Below, piece after piece: positions 12,936 to 24,044 of a stretch of 64,000 bases of DNA. A model generated the notes under the pieces. It was not told the origin of the DNA and did no database searches. It worked only from the letters and a program-made list of their open reading frames with translations. A program made the position numbers and the translations under genes. The DNA lies in assembly GCF_029227915.1 (NCBI RefSeq), contig NC_079888.1:18578001-18642000 (forward strand). The letters are read 5' to 3'. Every line of letters starts with the position of its first letter. Within the stretch, counting starts at the first letter, position 1. Source of the stretch: Hydractinia symbiolongicarpus. Taxonomy: Eukaryota; Cnidaria; Hydrozoa; Anthoathecata; Hydractiniidae.

Positions 12936-14500
12936 ATTATTTTACTTACGCTTCATTTATACACGATTTTTGTAGAATCAACTCGAACGAGTATGTTTCT
13001 GTTAACATTCTAAACACAAGTTATAAATAATAATGTATTCTGATTTGATAAGTTCTCTTCACTTTCTGTACTTTTTTTATGACTAAAACATTTGTCTACG
13101 TATGAGGTTATTTTTGGGAAAAATCATTTCGCTTGGTAAAGTCAAAAATCTCTCGGCTCTTTGAAGCATTTTGTTACTTTTACTGTAAAAATATATTCTG
13201 CTGATATAAATTGTTTTGTGTTAGGTCTTTGTGTTTTGTGTTTAATGTTTCATGTGTGCAAATTTGAAAAACCTTCCTACTTTTTTCTACTGATAATCTT
13301 GTCGGTAAAATGGAGAAACTTTGCAAACAAAATGGAAGTAATTTTGTAAAACAGTAGACGCATTAAGAAGTTTTTCTTCTTTTCTCTGGTAATGATTAGT
13401 TTACTATGCATTAATATTTAAATAATTTTCTTGGTGCAGAAAAGGAAGTAAAAAAATGGTCAATTTTATAATAAAAATATTGCGAGCTTTTATTTACGAG
13501 AAGAAACGATGAGAGTTGGAACGATTTATTAAAGTTTTTTGCCCTGTCTTATCATTTTGTCATCAAATGAAGCGGTCGTTTCTTTTGTCAGCTAGAACAT
13601 ATTTTTTTCTTTTCGAATATAAATGTATGAATTTAAAGCACTGTTGTCTCGGTAATTCAAACCTTTTTTTCTTGACCTTAAAAAGTGACTCGGTTAATTC
13701 TTAAGACTTATGTTGATATGATGATTCAAAATAAAAACTTATTTAAATTTCGTGCAAATGAGGCTAAGCGAGGTCATACCTGGTTAGCCTCGTTCGCATA
13801 AAAAACCTTACTTGCCTTTTTTCTTGTTTACATAGAAATATATAGATTTTCTAGAAATGCAATTTTTTTTTATTCTCGAGTTGCTTTGTAGCTTTATGGT
13901 CATTATTGTCTCCAGAACTCTTTGAGATAAACACCGAAAGTAGTTTTGGGGACAAGGGTGTGTTATGGTGTGACGTATCGTCGAGATCAGAAACCATGTA
14001 CAGGCAAAAGTTTATGAGCACTAATCTCGGACACATAAAAAAACGATTAAAAATCGATGCAAAAAAAATCAATGTAAAAGAGGTAATGTTAAAACATGCT
14101 TAAAAAGAAAAAAATTTAGTTGAGTAAAAATAGTTCCAATTCGGATGTTCTCTAAATTTAATTTTGATTTTCTGTGTTAGTTATTCAGCTACCACAAGTA
14201 GTAGTTCTTCTTACTGTCAGCCATGATTGGGACTTGCCAGCCACATGTTTCGTCATGTTTTAATTTTCCTAAAAATGTCGAATTTTGTTGGAAAATTGTT
14301 CAGGCTGGGCTCGGAAACATCGGCGCAAACTTACGGGGAAAATATGCAGCCTGTACGCCTTTTTCTGGAAAGCACCGCGGCACAAATTTAAGGGACAATT
14401 AGGCGGGCTGGATGTCTTTGAATGAATCGGCGCAACTTTCTTAATTTTCTCCAACCTATCTTGCCTTTTTCGCAGAAACAGGAAGTGTCGCTGTAATTCT
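12936..14500. other. CAPZA downstream region, no gene seen
   Basis: AT-rich 3' flank. The overlapping short frames at 13851-14103 on both strands have no domain. A GC-richer stretch at 14270-14450 is probably an old repeat, but I could not assign it. Confidence 0.5.
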
Positions 14501-14756
14501 TTTAATGATTCTTAGACAAACGCACCTTTCTAAAGTCGGTTCAACTTCCTTGATTTTATCCGATTTCCTAATTCGGTTTAAAAGTTACTTGTGTAATCGA
14601 CAACAATATGTGAGTTTTGACAATAAAATAAAAACAAGCAAACTAGCAATAAAATGCGGAGTTCCTCAGGGCTCCATACTTGGTCCACTTTTGTTTTTAA
14701 TATACGTAAGCGACCTAATAAATTGCTCTAATATACTCCAGCCGATTATGTTCGCG

Positions 14757-15260
14757 GGCGTGTTTAGTCACAAATTCAACAACCTTTGCGGCCACTCTGA
14801 AAAAGAAGGAAACTATCGTTCCTATGATGTCAGGTAATGCTGCATTTCCAAGTCTCTCCAGTTGTTTTTGTACACTACCGCCAGCTCCTGCTGTAGCACC
14901 AGCTGCCGATCCACCTCCTATTAATGCTAGAACAATGGTGGATATCAGCAAGCCAATAGCTGAAACGATGCTTGCGATGGTTTTGCCCTGCTCCTTGAAT
15001 ATAATCTTGAGTTTTTTTTGCCAGAGATGTATCATCTTCCGCGATTTTCATCAACGTGTCTTTAATTGCACTGAGTTGGCTGTGAATTTTGGATGATAAG
15101 TCGGCGTACGCCGTTTCTGTTGCTTCCTTTTGATCCTGTAGCTTTTCAAGCTCTTTTTCAGCCTCTGTAATACATTATCCGAAATCCTTATCTGCTCCTC
15201 ATCTCCTTCAGGAAATTTCTCCTCCTCCTTCCTCCTTCTCCTTCTTACCCGCAAGGCTGT
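14757..15260 (-). pseudogene. Polinton/Maverick-associated protein fragment nested in the RT relic
   Basis: The minus strand carries a charged coiled-coil region (EAEKELEKLQDQKEATETAY, about 15166 downward), a DDTSLA motif, and a hydrophobic glycine-rich segment (KTIASIVSAIGLLISTIVLA, then a GGGSAAGATAGAGG linker). It ends in IIGTIVSFFFRVAAKVVEFV. This architecture matches a small membrane-associated protein that I recall from cnidarian Polintons; its function is unknown. The frame slips by one base in an A run near 15018 and again near 15170, so it is not functional. The reading stops where the RT sequence begins at about 14756. Confidence 0.6.
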
Positions 15261-15787
15261 TTCTGTTTGTTTTCAATATCTCTATTTATAAGAACAAATT
15301 TACAAGTTCGAGGCCTCCCGGCCGAGTTAAGGACTGAAACTACGCAGTTGAATTCCGTCGGATTTTTGTCGCACACTATGAGGGCAATCAATCGTGTTTA
15401 ACGAACGGCTGAATTCAATTGTCCATGGTTAAATTAGTGGAGAAAAAGTTATAAAAAATTTTAATGCGACATTGACGGCAAATAATGGCGTGTTTGCCGC
15501 TTTTCAAGATTTCGTTTCATAGAATTTTTGCCGGCGTCGAGACATTTCCCAATTTATTATAACTTTTCCTACACCATGTGGGGTATTTCTCGTCCGAATC
15601 AAGTTTTTCCCCGTCGTTAGCAATAGTCGTCATAGTGAGGACAAGCTTTTCCGACATTTTCCCAAAATAACCGACATTTCAAAAAAATATCGGCGATAGT
15701 TAGCGTTTCCGCGGGACGAGTTCGTAGAAAATCATCGGTGCCGGTAAACTTCCCGTAATATCATAATGGCGCAGTAAATCGGGAAAG
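15261..15787. other. Remainder of the insertion inside the RT relic
   Basis: About 530 bp between the Polinton fragment and the resumption of RT coding. No coding frame is recognised. A paired motif (AATGGCGTGTTTGCCGC, TTTTTGCCGGCG) suggests repeat-derived DNA, but no ends or target duplication were identified. Confidence 0.4.
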
Positions 15788-16841
15788 TACTAATATACTT
15801 TACTCGCATAATAACATAGAAACACTTTTTGCCACGATGAACACAGAACTAGCGAATTTAAAGGACTGGTTCGATTTAAACAAACTTTCGCTAAATATAA
15901 AAAAGACTAAATACATCCTTTTTCATCAAAAACACAAAAACAAAAATATAATTTAAACACTTCCAGAACTGGTAGTAGGAATTGATAAGTTCACCGCGTG
16001 ACAGATATCAAATTTCTAGGTGTTATACTTGATGAGAATGTAAACTGGGATAAACATATCATTATCATTAATTCAAAAACTTCTAAATCTAATGGAATTC
16101 TCTATAACGCTAGTCATGCATTGAACAAACAATGTCTCATACAATTATATTACTCTTTTAATCACAGCTACTTGAACTATGGAAACATAGTTTGGAGTAG
16201 TACTCGCAAAACTAAATTGGAGTCTCTCTATCGGCAACAAAAACATGTCACAAAAATGATTAACTTTCAGAACAAGTTGACACATTTAAAGCTTCTGTTT
16301 CAACGTATGAACATTATAAACATATTTCGAATAAATATCTTTCAGACACTTTGTTTTATGTACAGGTTAAGAAAAAAAGAAGCCCTGTGGTGTTCTCAAA
16401 CAAGTTTCATGTGGTGAAAAACAATTATCTAAGTAGGTCTACTGGGTTGTATTACACGCCATTTAGGAAAACAAAGTTCATTCAATTTTCCATTTCGTAT
16501 CGCGGCCTATATATCTGGAACAAGACCTCCAAAATAAAACCATCAATCTTACAGGACAAATGCTGTTTTAAAACTTTTCAATCAAAAGTGAAAAAAATTA
16601 TCTTGTGCTGTCTACAAGAAGAAACATCCTTCTTTTAATAACAATATTCATCATCCTTTTTCGAATTCAAACTAATGTTTGCACTTACACTTTATCGTTT
16701 ATCTTTTTACTAATATTTTAAACAAGTTGTAAATATTACATATACGTCAGCTGTTATGAATGGAGCCAAAAGTTAACATTTCTCTTTCGACAAGCTCGTG
16801 AATAGCGTGCATAGCGTAGATCTCGAAGGTTCTCAATAATT

Positions 16842-17575
16842 TTTGTTCGAATGTTGGATGATGTTGACTAAAAATTTGTTCAAATTTCGAAAGTTATAAA
16901 ATTCGAAATTTGCGTTTGAGTTGCTTCACCCAATACGTTTCGTCCAACATGATGTTTTCATTCATTTGACTTTTCACCATGACGGACCTTGAAGTTATCA
17001 TAAGGAAAGAGTTAGTGGGACTTTACTGATTAAAGCAGAGGAACGACTGGTCTTAACCCTCGTTTGGCTCGTTTCTGATAATCAGGGTGTTGTAGCTCCC
17101 ATGAAAATGGACGTCCTGCTAACATATCAATCAGTACGGTTATATCAGCATCAATCTAATCTTTTGACACCTTTGTTTTGGGGCCTTTTTCTTTGTTTTC
17201 GCTTGATTTACTCCTTTCGGCATCCTCTTCCTTTCTTTGTTTTTTAAATGTTTCACTTGGTTGGTAGATATCGTCTTCAGAATCACTGGCCATAGCTGCT
17301 AACCTGATTTTTCTGCTTCTTCTCGTTATTCACAAATGATTTTTTTACATTTATTTACAAGCATTCTGTTAAAAAAAACGTTCACAAATGTGTTTGAAAA
17401 TTCGAAAGTTATCGTAAAATGTTAGATTAAATTTAACTCAAATGTATCCAACATGAAAATTCATGAAAATTGTGTTGGATAAAGCTAAAAATGTTGGATG
17501 AAAATTTTGACCGAGATCAAACTTTATCCAACATCATCCAACATGATTTTTTTTCTTCTTTTTTTATTTTTGAGA
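16842..17575. mobile_element. Harbinger-type deletion derivative, copy 1 (ends lost)
   Basis: Shares its left part (TTCGAATGTTGGATGATGTTG, then GACTTTTCACCATG) and right part (GTTGGATGAAAATTTTGACC, ATCCAACATCATCCAACATG) with the complete element at 29661-30431. Here the transposase start is joined directly to a later piece (MTDLEVIIRKELVGLY, about 16980-17027). The terminal inverted repeats are missing. A short minus-strand frame at 17156-17293 begins MASDSEDDIYQPSET and is highly charged. It may be the start of the element's second, DNA-binding protein, but that is inference. Confidence 0.7.
17156..17293 (-). pseudogene. 45-codon charged fragment inside the Harbinger derivative
   Basis: ATG at 17293 and stop at 17156. 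The predicted peptide starts MASDSEDDIYQPSETFKK and is Lys/Glu/Ser rich, with no folded domain visible. Its position inside a Harbinger-type element, opposite to the transposase remnant, fits the usual two-gene layout of that superfamily (transposase plus Myb/trihelix protein). Too short to prove. Confidence 0.3.
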
Positions 17576-17672
17576 AAATTATTTGAAATTTATGAGACTC
17601 GTCCTCTTTAAAGTCGGCACAACATTGCTGATTTTCTCTAGACGCATATGGTAGAAAAGTTCAGAAGCAACA

Positions 17673-17855
17673 TTACCATCTCTGATTTAAGAAACAAATA
17701 TCATTTGTAAGCACTGGCGCATTATAGGACGCCTCAATGGAAAATATTTCTACCGAGGTGCTGTCTAACTCATAGCGCTGGGTTTCTAAAACGCAGTAAT
17801 ATTTGGACGAGTAAGTCCAAGTATGAAGTTTTTGAAATTTTTCTCTAGTAAGCAT
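17673..17855 (-). CDS. Possible first exon of a gene divergent from ZNG1, unidentified
   Basis: A 60-codon minus-strand frame starts at 17855, about 190 bp from the ZNG1 start and pointing away from it. It begins MLTREKFQKLHTWTYSSKYY and has balanced, protein-like composition. After LNQR comes ATG followed by GTAATG, which could be a splice donor. I do not recognise the family. No continuation exon was found before the repeats to the left, so this may be chance or a gene remnant. Confidence 0.22.
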   Translation of the reverse strand: MLTREKFQKLHTWTYSSKYYCVLETQRYELDSTSVEIFSIEASYNAPVLTNDICFLNQRW

Positions 17856-18047
17856 CGTTGCGTAAGTTCTGGACGGCTACTTCCAGAAATAAATTAAAAT
17901 GCAATTGGACTACGCATTATTATTATTAAATCCCCGCCTCCTTCCCCGTTTTATATGTACTTTTCAGGCGGTTTCCACCCGGCTGAAAAATCAAGGAACT
18001 GAATTTACTCCATGTTTTTTCCGCCTTAACTCAGCGTTATTATAATA

Positions 18048-21000
18048 ATGGCGGATGAAAGCAGCGACGAGGAGATCCCAGAACTTGTACAAACGTCGAG
18101 TATTGCTCATTCCAAGATACCTGTTACGATTATTACCGGTTATTTAGGTGCTGGAAAGACAACTTTGTTGAATTATATCCTTACAGAGCAGCATCACAAA
18201 AAGATTGCAGTTATCTTAAATGAATTTGGCGAAGGTTAGCTAAAACTTTTTTTGTACCAGCTTGTGTTTTGTGTTTAGCTAGCTCTTCTAGTACATAGAT
18301 ACATAGATGAATGGATATAGCTAGCTACCCTGTATATTTTTTTAAGGGGAGCCATGGTTTATATTATATTTCCTTCACATGCCTGGGGCTAACCCAGGGA
18401 TATGGTAACGTTCATTCCCCCATATTGCGCCATGGAGAATCAGACCCTTGCTGGCTTCTGCACAAAAAGTGCTAGAGTTATATTCTCGCAGACGCATTTT
18501 CTTGTGATACTGTCTAAGCCACTCACAAGCCATCATATACAGATTATTTCTTGTACAGCTGGCCATTGCACAGCTGTTTCGAAGCGGACAAAAATGTTAC
18601 GAAAAAATAATTCGAATTACCCTCTCAGTTAAAACAGGATATCTCAAGAACGAAATAAAATTTTTATATTCTGTAAAAAGAATAATAATCTTGGATAAAT
18701 TGTCCATATTATTAAAAGAAAAAAATTTTTGGACACCTGTCCGAAATTGGTATATTTAGGCCAAAATGTCTAAAAATGGCTTAAAAATTATCATTTAGAT
18801 GAATGTCTTCCACAATATCTCTAGAATAAAGTTAAGGAAACATGTTTTTTATGGTCCAAAGGTTAGGTTAAATATCTGGAATAAAAATTAATTTATTTTA
18901 TTACTGTCCGAAATTGTCCAAAGGGTTATTTTTGGGCCAAATGTGAGACCTATGTGAAAAACGGCCTTTAGAGCCTCAATGTGTGCTTAAAGTTTGTTTA
19001 TTAACTGGATAAAAAACATTACTTTGGATTCTAAGGCCATTAAAGATGATGTAGATGACAGATTAGTCTGTCCGAAATTGTCCAAAGGGTTATTTTTGGG
19101 CCAAATGTGAAAAATTATTTGAAAAACGACCTTTAGAGCCTGAATGTATGCTTAAAATTCGTTTATTAACTGAATAAAAAACATTACTTTGGATTCTGAG
19201 GCCATTAAAGATGATGTAGATGTAATATTTATCTGTCCGAAATTGTCCAAAGGGTCACTTTTGGTCCTAAGGGTTTTCGGGCCAAATATGTGACATCATA
19301 CATTAAATAAAACGTCATTCAGAGTCGACAGTTTCAACATTCTAGTTTATCATGCTAGTAGAAAATAACTCAAGTTGTGCATAAATAGTTTATTATATAC
19401 ATTAAATATATACAAAGCAATCATGTTGTGTTTCTTTATAAATTGTATAAAATAGCACCCAATCTTGTGATAAAGCCAAGATTAGCTAGCTAGCCATAAA
19501 CATCTTTGATTTCAACAATTTTATCTTGAAAAAGCCCACCAAAGTCTTAACTAAATATAAAAAAGAAGTATTAAGTGACTTAGCTACAAAACACGATGCA
19601 AAATGCAAAACTGTAGGACCAAAAAATAGCTACTCTTTACAGAAAAATACAAAACAGAAGAAAAAAGAAGTTTTACAAGCTATAAAACAATTTCTTAAAA
19701 CCAAGGGTGATCTTATAGCAAAAAAATAATATTAAAATCCCTGCAAAATAAAGTAGTTTACTGTTTTTCCCTTACCTCGTGCTCTGCCAAACTTTAGCTA
19801 GCTTCAAAATTGCTAAGACACCGTTGTCTCGCTTATTCCAACATTTTCAAAAAATCCCGGTTTCGGATTAGGATTCCCGGGTCGAGCAATCAAGTCAAAA
19901 GTAAACACCGGGTTGCCGTAATTTTGCTGGGAAAAACCATACCTACCAAAACATTAAACGCCATCACTGTGACTTGCTTAGAAGTTTAGATAATTATTTA
20001 ATTAGACAGAAAAGGGATCACACTACATCAAATCGCCGTGCACCACTTTGGCAACTTTTTCTCCTCTTTTTTAGCGCCTAAAGAAGACTTTAACTTAAAA
20101 TTTAAGTAGTTTATAGTTTGCGAGACGAACGGTGCACGGTACCGGCCAATAGAACCATGTTTCCAGGCCCCCCATACCAATTTTCAAGTCCATAGCTAGT
20201 AGCGCGACGTTGGCACAAGGTTGGAAAGATGGTATACTTTCGCCAAAAATAATGTTTTTTTTTAGTTTTGTGTGTTTTGTTTGACGAAATAACTCGAAAT
20301 TTATAACACACATGTATAACATATTTATATATTTAAAAAGGGGAAAAGTAGATCGTTTTAATACTTTTTAATTCAGTAAAATTAAAACAACACAAAAAAA
20401 GTTTCAATAATTTAAAAAATGATAAAAATACAAAATTTCCAAAAAAATTGTGGAAGCCATCTTAATTTTGTCCGCGGTTTGACCGTAGCGAAACAGCCGT
20501 GATTGGGCCACCCTTTAAAAATATATATATATAATTTGTTAGCGTCACCGGACCAACTCACTTTAAAAGGCGAAAATCGCGTTGGGGAGTTGGTAAATTT
20601 GTAAATAATAAACCAAACAATCCACAAACAATTTTCAACACACAACAAAATCCACCATTTACCTTTTCAGTGGTCCTCCGAATTACAGTTGTTACGTCCG
20701 AATGTTATTTCGATAGGGGACTGCGCTGCGCTACTCAGTGCTATATTTTCCTGCTAGCATTTATACAGCAATACAACCGAAAACCATGGGAAAAACATTG
20801 ACTGTCAAAAATCGAGCTTGAAATGGATGCTAAAAACACAGCTGGCGTACATTTAAAACAAATAACAAAATATGGCTGCGAAATATAGTATTTTTGTAGT
20901 TTTTGGGAAATATTTTTATCCACCCGACCGACTGACCGACCAACTCACTTTTGTAATTAGAAATGACGCTAACCAAACATATTTTCGACAGTGGCCTTGT

Positions 21001-24000
21001 CAACAGTTGTAAAACCTTCATTAATTCAAGACTGGATCCTTTAAGAATATCTTTCTTTTCTGGCTTTAAATCTTTGTTATGTTTTAAATTCTGGTTAATT
21101 TTTGCCAATGCTCACAAAAAAATTTGCCTTAAAATATAGCTTTCACCCAATTATGGCCAGAGATCTAAATTATGCATATATAACATTCATTTATTTATTA
21201 CAATGTTATGTTAATTCCTTAAGTGTGAACCTTTTAGCTTTAAAAAAAACCAAAGTTCATCAATTTGATCACTTAATTTGTCAAGAAATGTTGGTTCGAA
21301 GCCTGTCACTGACTGGGCACATTAAATTTGGCTGACAAAATATTTTTTCAAGAATTCTTGGAACTCTCATTAAAACGTTGTGAATAGGTAAAATTCAATC
21401 AACTCTGTGTAAATTACATACTTGGTGCTGTCCTTTAACCACCTCTTTAACAGTTCCTTATCTAGACTAGAGGGTTGGAAATAATATATGACCCAGGAAA
21501 TTTCCACGTTAAAAAAATATGGCACCCTAATACGGCCGCGTACATTTTAATGCTTTCAACAATGTAAAGTTTCAGTTTAAAAATAAATATTGTAATAAAC
21601 AACCTGTTGTTATGGTTCACTTTGACATTGTTCCTTTTCCTATTTTTAATTGTGACAAATGAACCACATGGTTGTTCTCGCAATAAAAATGGGCCCTGGG
21701 TGTGTCACAAACTGAGGTAGCATAGTTTAGGGGACTGGAAATGAATGTGAACCATTCTGGGAGTGTTCAGTTGGCATATAAGAATGTTTAACTCCCTCTA
21801 TTGCAGATTATACTATAATGACCAGATTTGATTGCCTATTAAGAGAATTAATAGGTGGCTGGTTTAGGGCGAAGTGGCCGTACACGTGACAAATGACCAT
21901 AATGGTGCACAAACATACCTGTACTAATTGGGACCAGACAATAGTTGTTTAACATAGCTGTTAACAAGTTGCAAAGGTAGATGTAAGCACTGACCGTATA
22001 GGGCGAAACCACTCTAGCCACATTTTAAAGAAACTTTTTTTGTAGGTTTCTTTTTAATTAAGGCTGCAACTTAAGGTTTGACTAAGAAAAATGCATGCTT
22101 TACCCTATGGCCGTCATTAAAAATATGCTGTGTTCGCGTGCTCCGACCGACTCACACTTTGTAATAAAAACCAGAGTCGGTAGGTCAGAAAAAAACGAGG
22201 AAAAATTTTACGAGATATTTCCTTGAAAATTAATTCATTTAGAAGCTCTGTATGTAAAGTTGAGTGTATGTATTCCTGTACTTGATTACACGAGGTTAAC
22301 CTTGTGTGTTGACAGACAATAATACACATGTATATTTACTTGACCACTTCCCCAACTTCAACTCATAAATTTTTGATGGCAATAAAGAGAAATGAAGAGC
22401 TGACTGCAAAAACAGCGTGTTTTTATTTTAAATCATATAGCTTTACAATTATCACAATATACAAACCGAAGAGAATACTGTCAGAGGCCTCTAACCAATT
22501 CTTTTTGCTCTTTTAACACAGTGAACAGTCTTTACAGCTTTTTTTTAATAAAAAACGAGATATATAACTATTACATGTCTATTGCATTTTTCTGATGCTC
22601 CTAACTATGAAATTAGTTGTTTCTTATATTAGCTAATTGATTTTTTTTACTCACTGGTTGTAAACACTAGTGGAATGTTGAAATTTTGCTTGTACTCCTA
22701 TATAGCTATTATATACTTATCTATTATATATATCATACAAATAGGAAGAAAAAAGCAAACTTATTACATGTTTTTTACTATTTTATTCCTTTGTAATATT
22801 CTTTGCAGATAACAGGGGTCATTAAAAAAAGAGAAAAATATAATAATTAATATGATACATAATCAATTTCTTTGAATTACGGACTTTCCTTCCTTCAAAG
22901 TAAGTTTCAATTCCTACTTTTTTTAGGCTCAGCTGTGGAAAAGTCACTCTCCATCGGTGAAAATGGTGGAATTTACGAAGAGTGGTTGGAGCTTCGCAAC
23001 GGTTGTTTGTGTTGTTCGGTGAAAGACAATGGCGTTAAAGCTATCGAGAATCTGATGACGAAACGTGGAAAGTTTGACTACATTTTACTCGAGACTACTG
23101 GCCTGGCTGACCCAGGTATATGAACTTTTCGGGTGTCCTGTTTAGTTTGGGATTTTTTTAAATATTGTCATGTCAAGATTATCAACAATTCCGTTGATGC
23201 GTCTGGATGTTAGGAATTGTAATGTTCAATATTGACATCATGAATTTAAGATCTGTTCTTAAGAATTAGCGAAGAAAAATTAGAGTATTAGTGTGGGGCG
23301 AAACAGCTTAATCATTAGGGAAAATTAGAGTTAATTTTAAGTAGACAGCGTAGGAAAATTAAACGCAAAATATCTTTCTTATGTACAGGTCCAATCGCAT
23401 CCATGTTTTGGTTAGACGATGAACTTGGTAGCGATGTGTATTTAGACGGAGTAATAACAGTGGTTGATTGCAAATACAGTGAACTGAAGCTCTTGCAGAA
23501 GGAAGTTGATTACGTTAAACAAGTTGCTCTTGGTGACGTAATTGTATGTAACAAAGTGGACCTAGTCAACTCAGAGGGCGTGAACCGTTGTGTAAATAAC
23601 ATTAAAGCTATAAATGGAAGTGCGCAAATCTTACAGACGAGCCATGGTAAAGTCGAGCTGGAGAAACTCTTAGATTTGCACGCATATGATACGGGAAAAA
23701 TAGTCAATTCAATTAGTAATGCAGGGTCACACATAGACAGCGAAACTAAAACATATACCTTCGAGTTTGACGGAAGTGTGTGTGAACAGCGTTTGGACGA
23801 ATGCTTGCAGGATATGTTGTGGTGTGACCAGTTGGCAAGCAAACAAAAAATCTTTCGTTTGAAAGGTGTTGTGAATATACACGGATGTCCGGACGTTTCT
23901 TTTCAAATACAAGCCGTTTATGATACGTATGATAAATATAAATTACAGACAAAAGAACCAACGAATAGAATTATAATAATAGGGCAATGTTTAGTTAAAG

Positions 24001-24044
24001 ACAGCATTTATAAAAAATTTTTGAAAACTGTTGAAACCAGCTGA
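18048..24044 (+). CDS. ZNG1: ZNG1/CBWD zinc-transfer GTPase (COG0523, CobW domain)
   Basis: Three coding exons, 18048-18234, 22927-23115 and 23389-24044, GT-AG with matching phases, give 343 aa. Seen in the protein: acidic N-terminus with IPELV (10-14); Walker A GYLGAGKT (31-38); metal-binding CLCC (89-92); ETTGLADP switch/Walker B region before the second intron; NKVD base-recognition motif (180-183); and a C-terminal CobW_C-like domain from about residue 220. Family members use GTP hydrolysis to hand zinc to client proteins, in animals methionine aminopeptidase METAP1. The conserved CPELVP motif that contacts METAP1 has Ile in place of Cys here. The protein is about 50 residues shorter than human ZNG1 and lacks its C-terminal tail. 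Intron 1 (4.7 kb) is full of repeats. Confidence 0.94.
18294..18500 (-). mobile_element. SINE fragment related to 6203-6560
   Basis: Read on the minus strand, CTGGGTTAGCCCCAGGCATG and the TATGGTAACGTT block match the body of the SINE at 6203-6560. The tRNA-like head is badly decayed. A TACATAGA-type simple repeat marks the tail side near 18294. Confidence 0.55.
18737..19310. repeat. Tandem repeat, 165-bp unit, in ZNG1 intron 1
   Basis: Units start with CTGTCCGAAATTG at 18737, 18904, 19068 and 19233, a spacing of 167, 164 and 165 bp. The middle two are closely similar throughout (CCAAAGGGTTATTTTTGGGCC, TTTAGAGCCT, GCCATTAAAGATGATGTAGA). The first is diverged and the last is partial. Confidence 0.88.

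Larger units (their letters stand above)
14505..16638 (+). pseudogene. Non-LTR retrotransposon reverse transcriptase relic (CR1/Jockey-like)
   Basis: The part before the insertion (14505-14754) ends in the RT block GVPQGSILGPLLFLIYVSDL and stops at MFA, just before the expected catalytic FADD. The part after it resumes at about 15788 with the downstream thumb and connection region, including LKDWFDLNKLSLNIKKTKYI. It continues from 15998 in another frame with KFLGVILDENVNWDKHI and LNYGNIVWSSTRKTKLE, and finishes near 16638 in a third frame. Several stops and frameshifts and the nested insertion show that it is dead. No endonuclease domain was found upstream, so the copy is 5' truncated, as is common for LINEs. 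Confidence 0.85.
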
